From Strigops habroptila (taxonomy: Eukaryota; Chordata; Aves; Psittaciformes; Psittacidae): DNA of 64,000 nucleotides. Where the stretch lies: assembly GCF_004027225.2 (NCBI RefSeq), contig NC_044288.2, forward strand, positions 6,127,719 through 6,191,718, written 5' to 3'. Shown here piece after piece: positions 25,501-38,692 of this stretch. The position numbers and the translations under genes are program-made. The notes under the pieces are model-generated. The model did not search any database. It saw only the letters and a list, made by a program, of their open reading frames with translations, and was not told the origin of the DNA. The first letter of the stretch is position 1. Each line of letters begins with the position of its first letter.

Positions 25501-28500
25501 CCTTGAGTGCTTGACCCAGTATGGGAGAACTGATGCAGTGTAGCCATTTCCAGAGGACTAGTGTGGTGGCAGTTCACCTCCTTGCTTTCATAAATCCCTG
25601 TTGTTAGCACTGTTTCCCCAAATTGGTGTGTAACTTGCTGAAAGCATGAATCACTTCATTGACTCTGCAGTTCTCTGCAGTCAGTCTGATCCGTGGATGT
25701 CTTGGAGCTGTGGGCCACAGCAATTCCACACTTTGGACTCCTCTTGTGGACTTGCTGACTGCAGGGCTGAGGGTGTAGATAGGGCTGGGGAGATGGAAGA
25801 AGATGTATAATATGTATTCTGTTTGCTACTCCTGCCACACAAAGGCCGAGTAGTTCTACTTGTAGAGTTCCTTGGCCAGGGCTTTTTATCGTGATCTGCC
25901 TGTAGGTGTCATTGTAACAGCTCGGATATTGTTGCAGAGCCTCGGGTGAATCAGCCTCCTGTTGCCATCGTGTCCCCACAGTTCCAGGAGATTTCACTGC
26001 CAACCATTTCCACTGTTATTGATGGCAGCCGTGAGTACCTGCAGTTTTAAAAGCAGCAGTCTGTCTAGCAAGCCTGGCTTCTGTGTGTTGGGTTCTGGGC
26101 TGGCCCTTTGGATAAAGTCTAAGAGGAACTGTGTCACTGTCAAACACACATTAGTGAAAAGAATCAGCCTCTCTTGCCAGGAGAGGGGAATACGCACATG
26201 ACAGCACCTCTCCATGTTTCATTCTGAAGGGCACTGGCTTGAGCCACTCTCCTAAAAAAGGAAGAGCTCTAAGAGGTTGTTGCTTAGAATAAAAGAAATT
26301 ACTGAGAGTCAAAACCGGCCTCTTGCGTTAAGCTTTAAACATATTAGTTAGCTACAGAGCCACCTTTACTGGTTCTGGCCTGCACTACAGCTTCTCAGGA
26401 GTTCCTTTAAATGATTTTAAGTTGGTTTACTCCCAGTTAGCTTTCTTTTGTAAGTGCTTTGTTTTGGGTTTTCCATTTTCCCCCAACACACATAGAAACC
26501 TGGGATGAAGGGCGTTTGAGTGTACCTGTCAAACAGGGTGGAGGAGAGCACACAGTTTGGGTATGCGTGCATCAGAGATTCCTGAAGTGTTAGTCTGGTT
26601 TAAAAAACAGGAATTGGGCTTGCACCAAAAATGCCTTTGCCCACTGAGCCCAGTACTGAATTAGGGGACTGAACATCTGGGGTTTGTGAAGCAGCATTTC
26701 CCAACTCCTTGTGTGTGCATTTTCTTCCCTAATTGAAACAGAAAGCACTGATGATGATAAAATTGTCAGCTATCACTGGGAAGAACTGAAGGGTCCTTTG
26801 CGAGAGGAGAAGGTTTCTAGTGATACTGCCATATTGACACTGACCAACCTCGTGCCCGGGAATTACACATTCAGGTAGGTTATACCCTGGAAAAGTTGGG
26901 CAGTTCTCATCTCTTGAGAGTAAAACCTGCAAGATTCCTGAAAAAAAAATCAACATGGAGAGAGCTCTATTTTGTGATGTGCTCTCTCTGCCTCTGCGCT
27001 TTCAGCTAGTTTATAGCTTTTCACTTCAGAAGAGATAAGCTATCCAGCTACTCTTTATTCTGAAGTTGTAGCACTGGTTTAACATGATGGCAGAAGGGCA
27101 CGAATGGTCTGCCCAGGACTACAAAATGTCTCTTGAAATGTCAAATCTAAACTGCTTGGGTAGAGGCTTAGGAAGAAATGCAGTCTTTAAATCCAGTTTT
27201 TAAATGCAGTGTGTTTGTCCCAGATAAGTGAATGAGGCCTAATGGTTTTGTTCACATACCTGAGTAATAGAGAGTAGCTGATTTTGCTTTCCTGTTTGTT
27301 CTGTGTTTTTCCTTTGGTCTGCATTTTGGGGTGATGCCCATGCCCTGCATCAGCAGGTCTATTTAAAATAAAATAAACCTGAGTACCTATAACTGAATGC
27401 TTGTTTCCTCTTTAGCAGTTGGTATATGAACTATGCAGATTGATGTTCACATCCAGACTTGGCAAAAAACAGTTCTGTTTTGTGGTACTACCTGCATCTG
27501 ATTTCAGTTCACTCCAGCCAGTGTTTTGTATTCAGCTCTGATGATCATGACTCTTCACTGCTCTCCCTTTTTGTTTTGGCCACTTCAGTCTGACAGTTGT
27601 GGACTCGGATGGTGCCAGCAACTCCACCACTGCAAACCTGACTGTGAACAAAGCAGTGGATTACCCTCCAGTGGCAAATGCAGGCCCAAACCAAGTGATC
27701 ACCCTGCCTCAGAACTCCATCACCCTCTATGGGAATCAGAGCACCGATGATCACAGCATTGTCAGCTACGAGTGGCTGCTGAGCCCTAACAGCAAAGGGA
27801 AGGTGATGGAGATGCAGGTCAGTGCAGGTCTCCAGGACTCAGTCTGGGTTACTGATTAGCTGGCTTTTTCTCTGTAATCAAACCATTTTTAATTGACTGT
27901 TAGCACATGTCTTTTATAATCCTACAGCACAAGCACGTGATGATAAAATACATACTTAAAACTAAATCCACATGAAGCTGGTATTGGCTTAGTGGCTCAG
28001 CTGGTGGCACCAGTCTAGCCACAGGTTTTCACTGGCATCCCGTTTTCTTTCTTGAGCAATGCAGTTTTAAATAACTGCTGAAGAACAGAGGGTTGAGAGG
28101 AATGAGAGCTTTGGATTCTGATGTGCCATACAGCAGGCATCAGCACAACTTGATCACAGCCATGTATCTCACTTGAACCCATGTGGCTGTTAGGGAAGCG
28201 TGTTCTTTCTCTGTTCATTTGCTGGCTTCTCAGAACATCAGTGACAGCTGAATCAGTGATGGTATAGCAGGGATTCTTAAGCAGGTGTGGAAGCCAAACT
28301 CTGTGACCTTTTAAGTAACTGCTGGTCAGAATGGCATTTAGACACATGGGATAACCCATTGTGCCAATGAGGCATTTCCTAAGCTGGGCAAATGCAATGG
28401 ACTGGATCTTTTGAGTTGAACCTTGGAGTCTAAACTTGGCTGATACTGGCCAGACACTCCTCAGTCCTAAACAGCAGAAGATAGAACTTGTTTCCATGTC

Positions 28501-31500
28501 ATCATTTTTCTTTTAAAGATTATTACTACTGTCAAATCTGTGGAATAAGAAAGTCCATGAATCAGCTTCACAATGTGTATGATTTGCACAGGGCTCTCCA
28601 GAGGGTTTGCTTGAGTTGCTAACTGCTGAATCTCAGACATTGTGAGCACCTGTATGGCATTACTCTTGTTATGTTCCACAACAGTGTCCTTGTTGCTGTG
28701 CATAAATTAACTGTAAGTGCCTTGCATGCTCAAGTGGCACAGACTCCTGGCCCCATAGCAAGAGTTAGTAATAAACCCCTAGAATCTGCTGATAATAGTT
28801 ATTTTGGAAGCAGAGTCTTCTCTGTCTGTTTTCATCTGCATAAGGATTCTTTTTAATACATGAATATGTTTTCTCAAAGGGGGTGAGAACACCAGTCCTG
28901 CAGCTCTCTGCAATGCAAGAAGGGGATTACACTTACCAGCTAATAGTGACGGATTCTGCTGGGCACCAGTCCACGGCAGAGGTCACTGTGATAGTCCAGC
29001 CAGGTAAGCTGCTATGAGCTGCTTTTGCCTCTTCCATTCCAGAGGTTAAAGGTGAGCATCAATCTGTTGACATACTCTAGAGTTTATGGTAGCTTTGTGC
29101 TGCCTTCAGAAAAGCTGCTCTAATTTAGGACTGTTCTGGGCTGGTATATTGCTGATATTCCTAGAAACTTTGTGGTTTATTGCCTTTCTAGGCTGTTCCC
29201 TTATTTTACACAATGTGGTCTAACTGATGTTATCCCAGCATAATGTCAGGATTGTATTTCCAAGGAGCTGTCTCTGCCCACAGTTCTAGGTCCTGGGACA
29301 GGAGCAGGAAAAGTGGAGTAGTACCGAGAGAATGAGAGCAAAAATCAAAACACCTACATCTTATTCTCATTTTATTGCAGACATGTGACTGAAACACTGA
29401 TCTGACTGCTTCTAACATCACTTTCCCTTGAGTACAAGGTTGAGATAGTGGGCAAGAAATATACTAGGACTCACGTAAAGAATTCTTATTGCTGGGGTTT
29501 GTGGCGTGTGTGTGAAAAATGTTGCATCCTTTTTCAGAGAACAATAAGCCCCCAAAGGCAGATGCTGGTCCAGATAAAGAATTAACTCTTCCTGTGGACA
29601 GCACCACTCTAGATGGCAGCAAGAGCTCAGATGACCAGAAGATAGTCTCCTTTCTTTGGGAAAAAACCCGGTAGGTGTCATCTTCCAGATTGTTCTTATG
29701 CGTGGAGCTGGGGCTTTAATTTGAAACAAGACACCTCCTACTTGTGTTAAGTCCTGGTCACACTGGCCCTGACAAGCTTTACCAGTGACTAGAATGATGT
29801 TTGTTATCTCTAATTGTGGAGAGGTGGAGTTGTGTTTGAGCATTGTAAGTAGCTTTGCCTTCATCTCTAGGCCTGATGAAGCATGGTTGTGGTTTGTAAA
29901 GGAGACCAACCATGTTTGATTCACAGCAGTGTAATGTGGCCTTGGTCTATGAGGAGACTGACTCTTGTAATCCAACAAGATTCTAAGTTGATGCTTTTTC
30001 ACAGTGTTTGAATGAGGCAGTGGTGTTCTCATTGTCACACTTCCTTTCAGACTCTAAATACACTGAAGTGCTTTAGGGAATTCAGGAAAAAGCCTGTGAG
30101 CAACTTGCAGTAGCTTTTTCTGTTTGCTAATGCAAAGTGTGTGTGAAGCTCTGAGAACTATTTCTGCTTTATACCTTTTCTTTAAAGAAATGGCTTATTG
30201 TGCAATTCACAAGCCAGTTTTGCTGAAAGTACCACTTTTGAAACCCTACTTAAATGCTGGTATCAGTGCTCCCCTGGTTTAAAAATAACCAAAACACTAA
30301 ACCACCAGGAATTATGCTTTTGTTCTGAATGCTGCACTTCCTCTTTAGATTATGTTGCTGTAACTGGAGGAAATAATTTTGCTTTTTGTCATGGACTCTG
30401 TATTTCCAGGCAACTGTCTGTTTGCATCCCCATAAACTCTGCTTGAGTTCAAGCCTCCTGTTTGGTGTGAGCTCTTGTGGTCTGTGCAAAGTTTAAACTG
30501 ATCCTCTTGTGCTTTGGTTAGGGGTCCAGATGGTGTCAAGCTGGAGAATGCCAACAGCAGCATTGCCACTGTAACAGGCCTTCAGGTTGGGACATACGAG
30601 TTTACTCTGACAGTCAAAGATGAGCGGAACCTGCAGAGCCAAAGCTCTGTCAACGTCATTGTCAAAGAAGGTATGTCCAGCCATGAGCAGAGCTGCCCGA
30701 GGCACACGTTATCTCTGAGCAGTTCAGAGGCACAATAAGAGTAAGGAATGGGTGAAAAATAATGTGGAGAGCGCTGAAATGGCCTTCTCTAGGTCGGGGG
30801 TTTACCCTTTTCTGGAGGGACAGTATCTTCAGCTGAATCCTGCAGTTTGTAATTTCCCTTCTCCCAGGGTTAGGCAGGATTGCTGGGGTAGAGTGGAGAT
30901 CTAATGCAGGAGTTTTTGATGAGAAGTTAGCAGATTTTTCCTCCAACTGCTTTCTTTCTGTTTGCTTAGAAATAAACAAGCCACCAGTTGCAAAGATTGC
31001 TGGTAATGTTGTCATCACCTTGCCCACCAATACAGCTGAGTTGGATGGATCAAAGTCCTCTGACGATAAGGGAATTGTCAGCTACTTGTGGACCCGGGAC
31101 GAGGGGAGCCCTGCAGCTGGGGTGAGGTTTCTTTTTGAAATGGCACTCTGGTGCATCACAAATTCAGTGAAAGGAGCACCGACAGCTCCTGAGGAACTGT
31201 GAAGCTCATTGTTGCACATGTTACCTTGTAGTGATATCCCAAAGTGTGATGAGATATCGTGCTAGTTTGATCCTTTGTTTCCTGATACTTATTGTGCTTT
31301 GCCTTTCAGGAAGTCTTAAATAATTCAGACCATCATCCTGTCCTCCTCCTGTCCAATCTGGTAGAAGGGACCTACACATTCCACCTCAGAGTAACAGATG
31401 CCAAAGGAGAGAGTGATGTGGAAAGGACCACAGTGGAAGTCAAACCTGGTGAGTCTGGGGTTTGTGCTATAGCACGATTGCCTACAGTGAACTAGCAAGC

Positions 31501-34500
31501 CCTCTGTTCGTGATTCTGTTATTTTGTGTTCAAAGCAGAAGCGTTCTGGAAAGATACTAGAAACCTGACTTGTCCCCAGACTGTTAAATAGGAGTTCTAA
31601 GGATCTGTATTATCTACTTTCTCACTAGATCCTAGGAAAAACAACCTTGTGGAGATAATTCTGGATGTTAATGTCAGCCAGCTGACCGAGAGGCAGAAGG
31701 GGATGTTCATCCGACAAATAGGCGTTCTGCTGGGGGTCCTCGACTCGGACATCACTGTGCAAAAGATCCAGCCATACACTGAGCAGAGGTAGGGTTCATC
31801 TGGGACTGTACCTGGAGGGGGATTGCTTTTCTCTTGGAAAATAGACTGGACGATTGGAATGTGTGGAGATGTTGCTTAACATGTGATATTCCTGCTTGCT
31901 CAGGCCAGAGAAGGTGGGTTGCCAAGCAGGTCTCTGGTATCTTTCCCCTCTGGAAATGGTGCATTGTCCTTGAAAACTGCTGTTGCTAATGTCTTTGCCC
32001 CCCAAATCTGTACTTTAAGAACTAATTACATTAAGAACTGATCTTAAGAACTAATCTTACCTGGTTTTGAAAACTGTGAAGACTATCTGAAGGATGTTTC
32101 CACCTCTGCACAAATGGCTGCTTTGGGAAATTCACTGTTCTGCAGAACGCTTCTGCTGGTACTACAGCATTGTCACAACAACAGCTGCTAACAGTGTTAG
32201 CAGCTAACTGTTGTAACTGCTAACAGTCACAACCACCATACTAACAGTGGTCCATCGTTACTGTAGGGGTGTTTGAGGATGCCTGAACATGCATGTGAGT
32301 GGCATGGCAACAGCTTATCAAGGGCAGAGTGGTAATCTGTTGAAATAAGTGCAACATTGCACTTAATTTTTACTAGAAATGGAGTAGTTTTAAGGTAGAT
32401 AAAGCACTGAAAAAGATTTAAGGGACATGCTTGAAGTCATGCAGCAAGTCAGCAATAAATCTGCAGTTGTACTTTACACTTTCCTGAATTCAGTAATGTA
32501 TCGATTCCTTCGTGTCCACATTGCCTGCTGTAGCAGTAAAATCAGAATTCATTATCCGTGCAAACCTAAAGAGCTCAGAAGAGAAGAGCCAGCACTTTCT
32601 GTTGGAATATTACCTTTCTATCTCTGCCATGACCAGGCCAGTTGCCACTGTTCTTCACTGAGGAAGGCAAGTAAGGGATCCTTGTAATTAACGCTTCATC
32701 TGTTTCTGTGTTTATTAAGTAAATAAGAGAGTGGGAAGTGTTACAAAAGCGCAGTTTATTTTCTGACAGATGGCTCAAAGGTCCCAGTTTTGCCTCAACT
32801 ATCAAAGTAACTTGTACTGTTTAAAAAAGATCCTTTTCCCCCAGCTGCTGGGGCTTTTTCACATACTCTGAGGGCTTTGCTAACACGCTGTTGACTCATA
32901 GGCTCACTGGTAATAATAAATCTGAAGCATCCTTTAGTGAATCTGAAGGGTACGCAGGGCTCTGCAAGGCGAGCAAGCGTAGGGGAGCAAGTTCTTCTGT
33001 CATAAAGTGAATGCAATAAAAGGTGCAGAATGCAGTATCCTCTATACCTGTGCTTTTTTTCCTGGCTAAAACGCTTTGTGCACTTAAACTAAGCTTTGCA
33101 AAAGACTGTAAACCTTCACTGTCTTCTCAGATGGTGGAGCTCTCTGCTGAGCAGTTAAATGAGCCTCCAAGTTCTATGTGTAGTAAAGTCTAAGGATCCC
33201 ACAGCGAGGGAGGGAGTTTATGAAAATGGCAGGATCTTAAAGTTTGGAGATTTGCATGCTTAGCATGAACATGCAAAGATGTGCTTGATTAGCAAACTGA
33301 AGACCAGTCCAGCCCTAGCTTTGAGAATATGGATGGCTCAGATGTCCCAAAGGATGCTGTATGACCAGCTCTACCATCATTGCTTTCAAGATGGAGCCAG
33401 AAGTCTAGTCTTCAAAAAATTTGGGATTCTGATGAAGTCCCTCTAATGACAGACTGGGGAGAATGGCTCTCTACCTGATGTTTGAAGAAGCAGCAGGTAA
33501 TCATTTTTGTCTGATTCCAGCACGAAGATGGTGTTTTTTGTGCAGAACCAGCCTCCCCATCAGATATTCAAAGGACGAGAGGTAGCCTGGACATTAAAAA
33601 ACGAACTAAGGAAACAACAGTCAGACTTCCTCATCTTCAGAGCGTTGGAAATTAACACAGTCAGTAAGTAAGAGTCTGTTAGACTACATGTTAATCAGTT
33701 ATTTATCCATCGACTCTGTCTGTTCACTGTTTATGTAAATGGTTACTTGTTGCTAGGAAGATAAGAATTCACAAAATCAAAAGCAGATTGATCCTTATAA
33801 AACTAAAACACTGTGTTAATGGAAACCAGCCAACAAAATGAGTGTCATACTGAAAACAATAGAACTGCAGATCTTGGTAGCTGTGAACATACTCATTTCC
33901 TCTGCAGCACATACATCAGTCTGAAGGAAATGTTTCCCTTCCATCATTTTGTTACAGCTTTACATTAGCACTGTTCTTCTTTCATGAGTTCCATCCTGTG
34001 AGGATCGTTTGCTGATCAGTTAGATATTTTAAACTAGAATTATGTAAAGTAATTATTTTCATGACTTCCTGGTCTTATGGTTTTGTGGCCTTCAAAAGCC
34101 CCTCTTCAGTTCTGTTTGGTCCCTTTAAAGGATCTATTTGTTTCTTGTCTCACAGGCTGGGTTTGAATTTGGAAATCAAAACCTTATTTAAAAACATTTC
34201 CATAACAAATGTACAAATTCCATAACGTCTATATCAAATTCATGATTTATTAGGCAAAGTTTTCTTAGCATATTATGTGTGTTATGTTGTTAGTGAAGTG
34301 GGACTTTTTAGTTTGGGATGAGGCCTACATGCCTATGTTTGTACTTGTTACTGCTTGTGATTACGGCTAAGCTATGAATCTAGTCTATGAGTGACTAGAT
34401 TCAAGTAGTAGCCTGTGGGAATTGTCCTTACTGAACTATAATGTCCTGGTTTTGCCTCACGTGTGAGTCATTTAGTTCACCTTGCTGGTTTTGGTCTCTA

Positions 34501-37225
34501 GCATGTCAGCTGAACTGCTCTGAGCATGGTCGCTGTGACTCGTTCACCAAGCGTTGCATCTGTGACCCTTTTTGGATGGAGAACTTCATCAGGGTGCAAA
34601 TGGGAGACGGAGAAAGCAACTGTGGTACGTGCAGCCTCCCTGGGATTGTTCAGCTTTGGAAAGCAAACAGTGTTTGACAGCCAGGGTGGGCAGAGCAGCA
34701 GGTACCTTTCTGCTGGTATTTCTGACACGGTGCTCACCAAGGGCATAGTCCCTGCCCCGGTCTCACTACACATGCCTTCTAGGCAGGGGCTAGGGAAGGG
34801 ACTCCTCTTCAGACCCTCTCAGTGAACACTCACTAAGAGCTGAGTCCATTCCTAATGTATAAATCACCCCTTACTTCTGTCCTGCCCCTACAGAGGCTTT
34901 CCTGCCAAAGGAAAGCAAGTAATTAACACACATTGCCCTTGTGCAGTGAGTCTGCACGCTGGATCTCAAGCCTGTACCTTCCATAGGTGAGTTAGTGGTG
35001 CTGTCAGTGATGAGTGGTAGCCTCTTAATTCTGCAAAGGGTCAGGCCTTTCTTTTGTTATTCCCAAGAATAGTCATATAAAGTGCACACTATCAACTGTA
35101 TGAGGTGCCAAACTGTCTTTCTCTCTTTGCTTTCAGAGTGGAGTGTGCTGTATGTGATCATTGCATCTTTCGTCATTGTGGTTGCCTTTGGAATCTTATC
35201 CTGGATGGTGATCTGCTGTTGCAAAAGGTAGGACTGAGGCCACAGCCCCCCACTGTGTCAGTGCTTTAGGAGCTCATTAGGTGAAAGATTCAAACCCGTT
35301 GTCCCAGCAGGTCATCTGCTTAGCCCTGGGATGCTGGTTTTTGTCAGTTAGTGTTTCAATTGAAACGTGGAAGTCCTAGAACTCCGAGTTCAGTTCTGAA
35401 GCAGGATTTGGATTAACCTAAAAAAGTGCAACTAAGACAATGTTTTTGGTGTTTTGTTTGCTGATACAAATGTAATCTGAAGTAAGCTTTGGAGATGAGA
35501 GTTGGGTTTTATTCTGCCTTTTTTAGAAATGGACTGCCTCTTAATTCCTTTTCTTCCCTTTTAGACGAAAAGGAAAAGCCAAAAGAAAAAGCAAATACAA
35601 GATTTTGGATGCAACGGATCAAGAAAGCCTGGAGTTAAAACCAAATCCCAAAGCAGGTAAAACATGAGAGGGAAGAGCTCAGCGTTTCCAGAATGCTGAC
35701 TAAGAACAGTCTTCCTCAGTGGATGTAAAATCACAGAGTGAAACAAACGTGATGCTGGGCACTGACAGATGAGTCTCAGAAGATCTAAGAGCTTGTTTCA
35801 GATCTGTATACAGTCAAGTTATCCCTTTGGTTGAGAAATTAGAGCCGAAACTGTCCTGGTCCTGATGTTTCTGTATCACAGAAGTAGTAAGTGGATGTGT
35901 GTAAGCTGTGCAGACCAGCCTGACCCAGGCAGCCCAAACCCGGATCTTGACTATAACTTCTCTTGCTCTAAAGTTTTCCACTGGGTTCTGGTAGTTTGAA
36001 ATGTGTGTTTCCAATAAGAGCGTGCATCCTGGTTTTGTTTAGAGGAGGGGTTAACTGTGCATGGAAAATAGTCCCTGCTGCTTGTTGGCCAGTGAAAAAT
36101 AACTGCTCCTCCTAAGTATCATCCCATTTAATGGTGTTCCAGCAAAGTGAACAGAACCTAACAGCAGCATTGAAGGGCACTGCAGTGGCAGAGCCAGTCA
36201 GACAATTCCTTTGAGAACTGGGCTGTCCCAGCTGCAGAAATACAGATACCCTTGAAGAAAACCTGGGTGTTTTCCTCCCTCAGCACCCAAATCTGCTTTA
36301 ATCTGAGCATCTGTCACCTCGCACACAAGAGCCCCACTGTTAAATAAAGAGCTCATTGTTCTGCAGGCTGGAGCAAATGTGCCTCAATCGTTTGCTCTCC
36401 GGTAACTGAGCTCATCTTGCTGCTTCTGAGGCTGGCTGCTGACTAAAGTCTTTTTCCTTGCTAGCTATGTCCAGGGAGCATTCTGCTAACAGTGGAAACG
36501 TTGCATTTCTCCATTAAGGAAAAGCTCAGTTTAAGTATTTCCTCTGCTGACATTATCAGTAAATATCTCTCCTGTCCTTGTGCATTAATCTAAATTCATC
36601 CTGCTAATTTATCTCTCTTCCTTTTCAGACAAGAAAAGCAGAGATTGAGAGTAGGGAGGGTAATAAGAACACAGTGATCTTCTCTCACACACCTGCATAT
36701 TCTCTTTACTACAGTCTTTAGCACTCAGATTGCTCTTTAGGCAGTACCCTGAGCAAGGTCAGGGAGACAAGCTCCCACTTTATTCACAGCCCCTTCTGGT
36801 AATGTCTTTTGCTTTCCTACCTGTTTGTTGTGCTTTGCAATATCTCGGAGTGTCATGATCCCTGTCATGCCAAAGTATCTGAAACAGGGTCACACTGGCT
36901 TCAGCCACACAGGAAGGTCTGATTAGGCCGCTCCTTTGACATGATAGGAAGAGAGTCTTAAAGAGGGAACGGAGTAAGGTGAGGTTGTTGACCAGTATTA
37001 AAAGCATTTCTGACCTGGGAATCTCTCTCCTTCAAAGGTGGCAGACAGAAAGCCCAGGTCCTCAACACTAGCCTGATGCACTCGGAGTCTGAACTGGACA
37101 GCGATGAAGCCATCTTCACATGGCCTGACCATGAGAAAGGGAAGCTGCTGCGTAGCCAGAATGGCTCCTTGCGCAATGGACAAGTGATGCTCAAACCCAA
37201 GAACCAGAGGGAGGAAATCCTATAG
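10511..37225 (+). CDS. KIAA0319L: KIAA0319L (AAVR), PKD-domain membrane protein, complete
   Basis: Twenty coding exons: 10511-10652, 15289-15986, 20726-21017, 23026-23127, 23985-24082, 25232-25319, 25938-26030, 26742-26874, 27589-27817, 28880-29003, 29538-29670, 30522-30670, 30970-31121, 31310-31448, 31629-31788, 33521-33663, 34502-34624, 35137-35227, 35565-35656, 37038-37225. Every junction keeps frame, giving 1122 residues (human 1049). Order: signal peptide (about 30-47), cysteine-rich MANSC domain (about 50-140), variable basic then Ser/Thr-rich linker, five PKD domains (about 378-473, 480-575, 580-665, 672-760, 767-860), EGF-like cysteine knot (CQLNCSEHGRCDSF, about 960), one transmembrane helix (about 1004-1026) and a basic tail. 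It is a glycoprotein cycling between surface and trans-Golgi, known in mammals as the adeno-associated virus receptor and linked to neuronal migration and dyslexia. The extra length is in the linker before PKD1. Confidence 0.96.
10653..15288 (+). other. First coding intron of KIAA0319L (4.6 kb)
   Basis: GT-AG intron (C|GTGAGT donor, TTTCCCAG acceptor). I found no repeat family, RNA gene or second reading unit in it. All open frames are short. Confidence 0.7.
18183..18204. repeat. Short GCTGCTGCAG inverted repeat
   Basis: Two perfectly complementary 10-nt arms (GCTGCTGCAG and CTGCAGCAGC) are separated by two bases. It is a purely structural observation inside a KIAA0319L intron. Confidence 0.8.
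18640..18765 (+). mobile_element. Ancient MIR/L3-like repeat remnant
   Basis: The block GGTCACTTGTCCCAGGCCAA, followed by GGCAGTTAGCGGCTGGAATC and a CTGGCATTCC...CCAGTGCGCCACTGCTCT tail, resembles the conserved part of MIR/CR1-L3 family elements (AAGTCACTTGCCCAAGGTCA, then CAGAGCTGGGAATCGAACCC). It is diverged, hence very old. Family assignment is from memory of the consensus. Confidence 0.4.
32183..32230. repeat. Hairpin-forming AACAGT/ACTGTT cluster in an intron
   Basis: AGCTGCTAAC and GTTAGCAGCT form a perfect 10-bp stem with a three-base loop at 32183-32205. It is followed by ACTGTTGTAACTGCTAACAGT, a second inverted pair. It lies in the intron between the exons ending 31788 and starting 33521. 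No known RNA family matches. Confidence 0.7.
32400..32465 (+). mobile_element. Possible MIR/L3-like remnant
   Basis: GGGACATGCTTGAAGTCATG followed by CAGCAAGTCAGCAATAAATC resembles the 'acttgcccaaggtcacacagcaagtcagtggcagag' core found in old MIR/L3 elements. It is short and diverged, so the call is weak. Confidence 0.25.
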
Positions 37226-38692
37226 CTCCCCTCAGGCGGCCTTTTGCTGGAGCTCAGTGGGAAAGGCCACTCCCGTCCCTATCCTACAAAGGCCTTTGGA
37301 GGCCAGTTTGATTAGGACAACGCTGCTAACTCGTTTCACAGAAAATACCTTTGTTTTTGTGGGTTTCTTTTCAGTTAAAACTGGTTGTACTTGAATTTGA
37401 ACTTCAAGGGAAATCAAAGGGAGAAGGCAACTGTGAACCCCAGGTGAGGCATCAGGAAAGGACAGAGCTGGTATCTGGAGAGTGGCAGGACAGAACCACT
37501 TGAAGCAACTGTGAATGTGCAGGACCTTCCTAGCCCACCTCAGACTGCAGTGGAGGAAACACTCATGGATTTCCAACTCACTTTCCTTGGGAGCTCCTCA
37601 GAGAAGAAAGGTCAAGGCTGTGCTTTGAGCTGTGCTCTGAGCTCCCTTCATGCTCCAGTGGCTTTCCAGGGGCTACTTGTGCTGTCGAACAGCTTTCTTC
37701 TCTTTTACTCCCACCTTCTCTAATGGTTTAAGCACTATTTTAATTTAGACTTGTCCTTTCACATGCACTTGGCTGCTTTTGGAGTGTAGAGGAGGGGGAA
37801 CCTAAACACTATGGTCACACTCCATCGGCTTGCAGGTAGGAGAGGGTTTTGTAGCTGTTCTAAATTACTCACTGGGAGTGTTGATGACATGGTGCCTGTT
37901 CAGGTGTGAAAAGCTGACCTGTCTGTGGTAATTGGCTGGGCTAGGAGACCCCCTCCTGCAGCAAGCTCTCCTCCTGTGTACCAGAGCCTGGGTACCCACC
38001 TTTGGTACCTGTGTTTAGTGTCTGGCTTAATTCCAAAGCTGTGAGATGTTGTTCAGTGGCCCCAGCAGCTTCTGTTGGTCGCCAAGCCGTCCATGAGTCG
38101 GGACATTAACCATATCTCAGTTATGAAATGCTGTATTCCAGGGGGTTGGGTTTAGGGGGTTTTTCTTAAGATTTGCACAACCCAGGCTAACAGGGGTTGA
38201 TATCTTCAGTTCCCAGCAGCTGGCTGCTCCCTCTGGCTGGCAGCAGCGGCCTCATGTCATGGTTGAAGAGCCCTTTGTGCTCCTAACAACAAGTTGGTGT
38301 CCTTTAGTTGGTGGAAAAGGGAACTCGATGCCCGAGGGCATCACATGGTGAGTGCCAGCACCAAGGGGCCATGTCTCTGCTGCCTGGGCTCTGGGAGGCG
38401 GGTGTGTGACCATCCATTCCCATACCTGGCTCCTTTATCTCACTGTGCTGCTGTTGTGGGTTGCAGAAATCAGCCTCTTGCTGGCATGAAGGATGCCACG
38501 ACTCCTCTGTGGATGGGTGGGCAGTTTATTGCCTTTTCTTTGTGTTTAATTTGAAAACTGGAAACTTGTTTCATTGGCTTTTTTTGAGCTATGAAAGCCG
38601 AAAGGCTTTAAGTTCCTCAGTTGTATTTATATTGCTGCACTACTGACTTGTGTTGAGCTAGATGAAGATTAAACACTATTGAATGAGAGGGA
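37226..38692 (+). other. KIAA0319L: KIAA0319L 3'UTR with probable poly(A) signal
   Basis: The stop TAG is at 37223-37225. ATTAAA at 38668-38673 is followed by a T/G-rich stretch (GAGTTTGTTTTTCTGG near 38727), giving a 3'UTR of about 1.45 kb. No coding frame of note lies between. Another ATTAAA near 39392 is a possible distal site. Confidence 0.55.
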
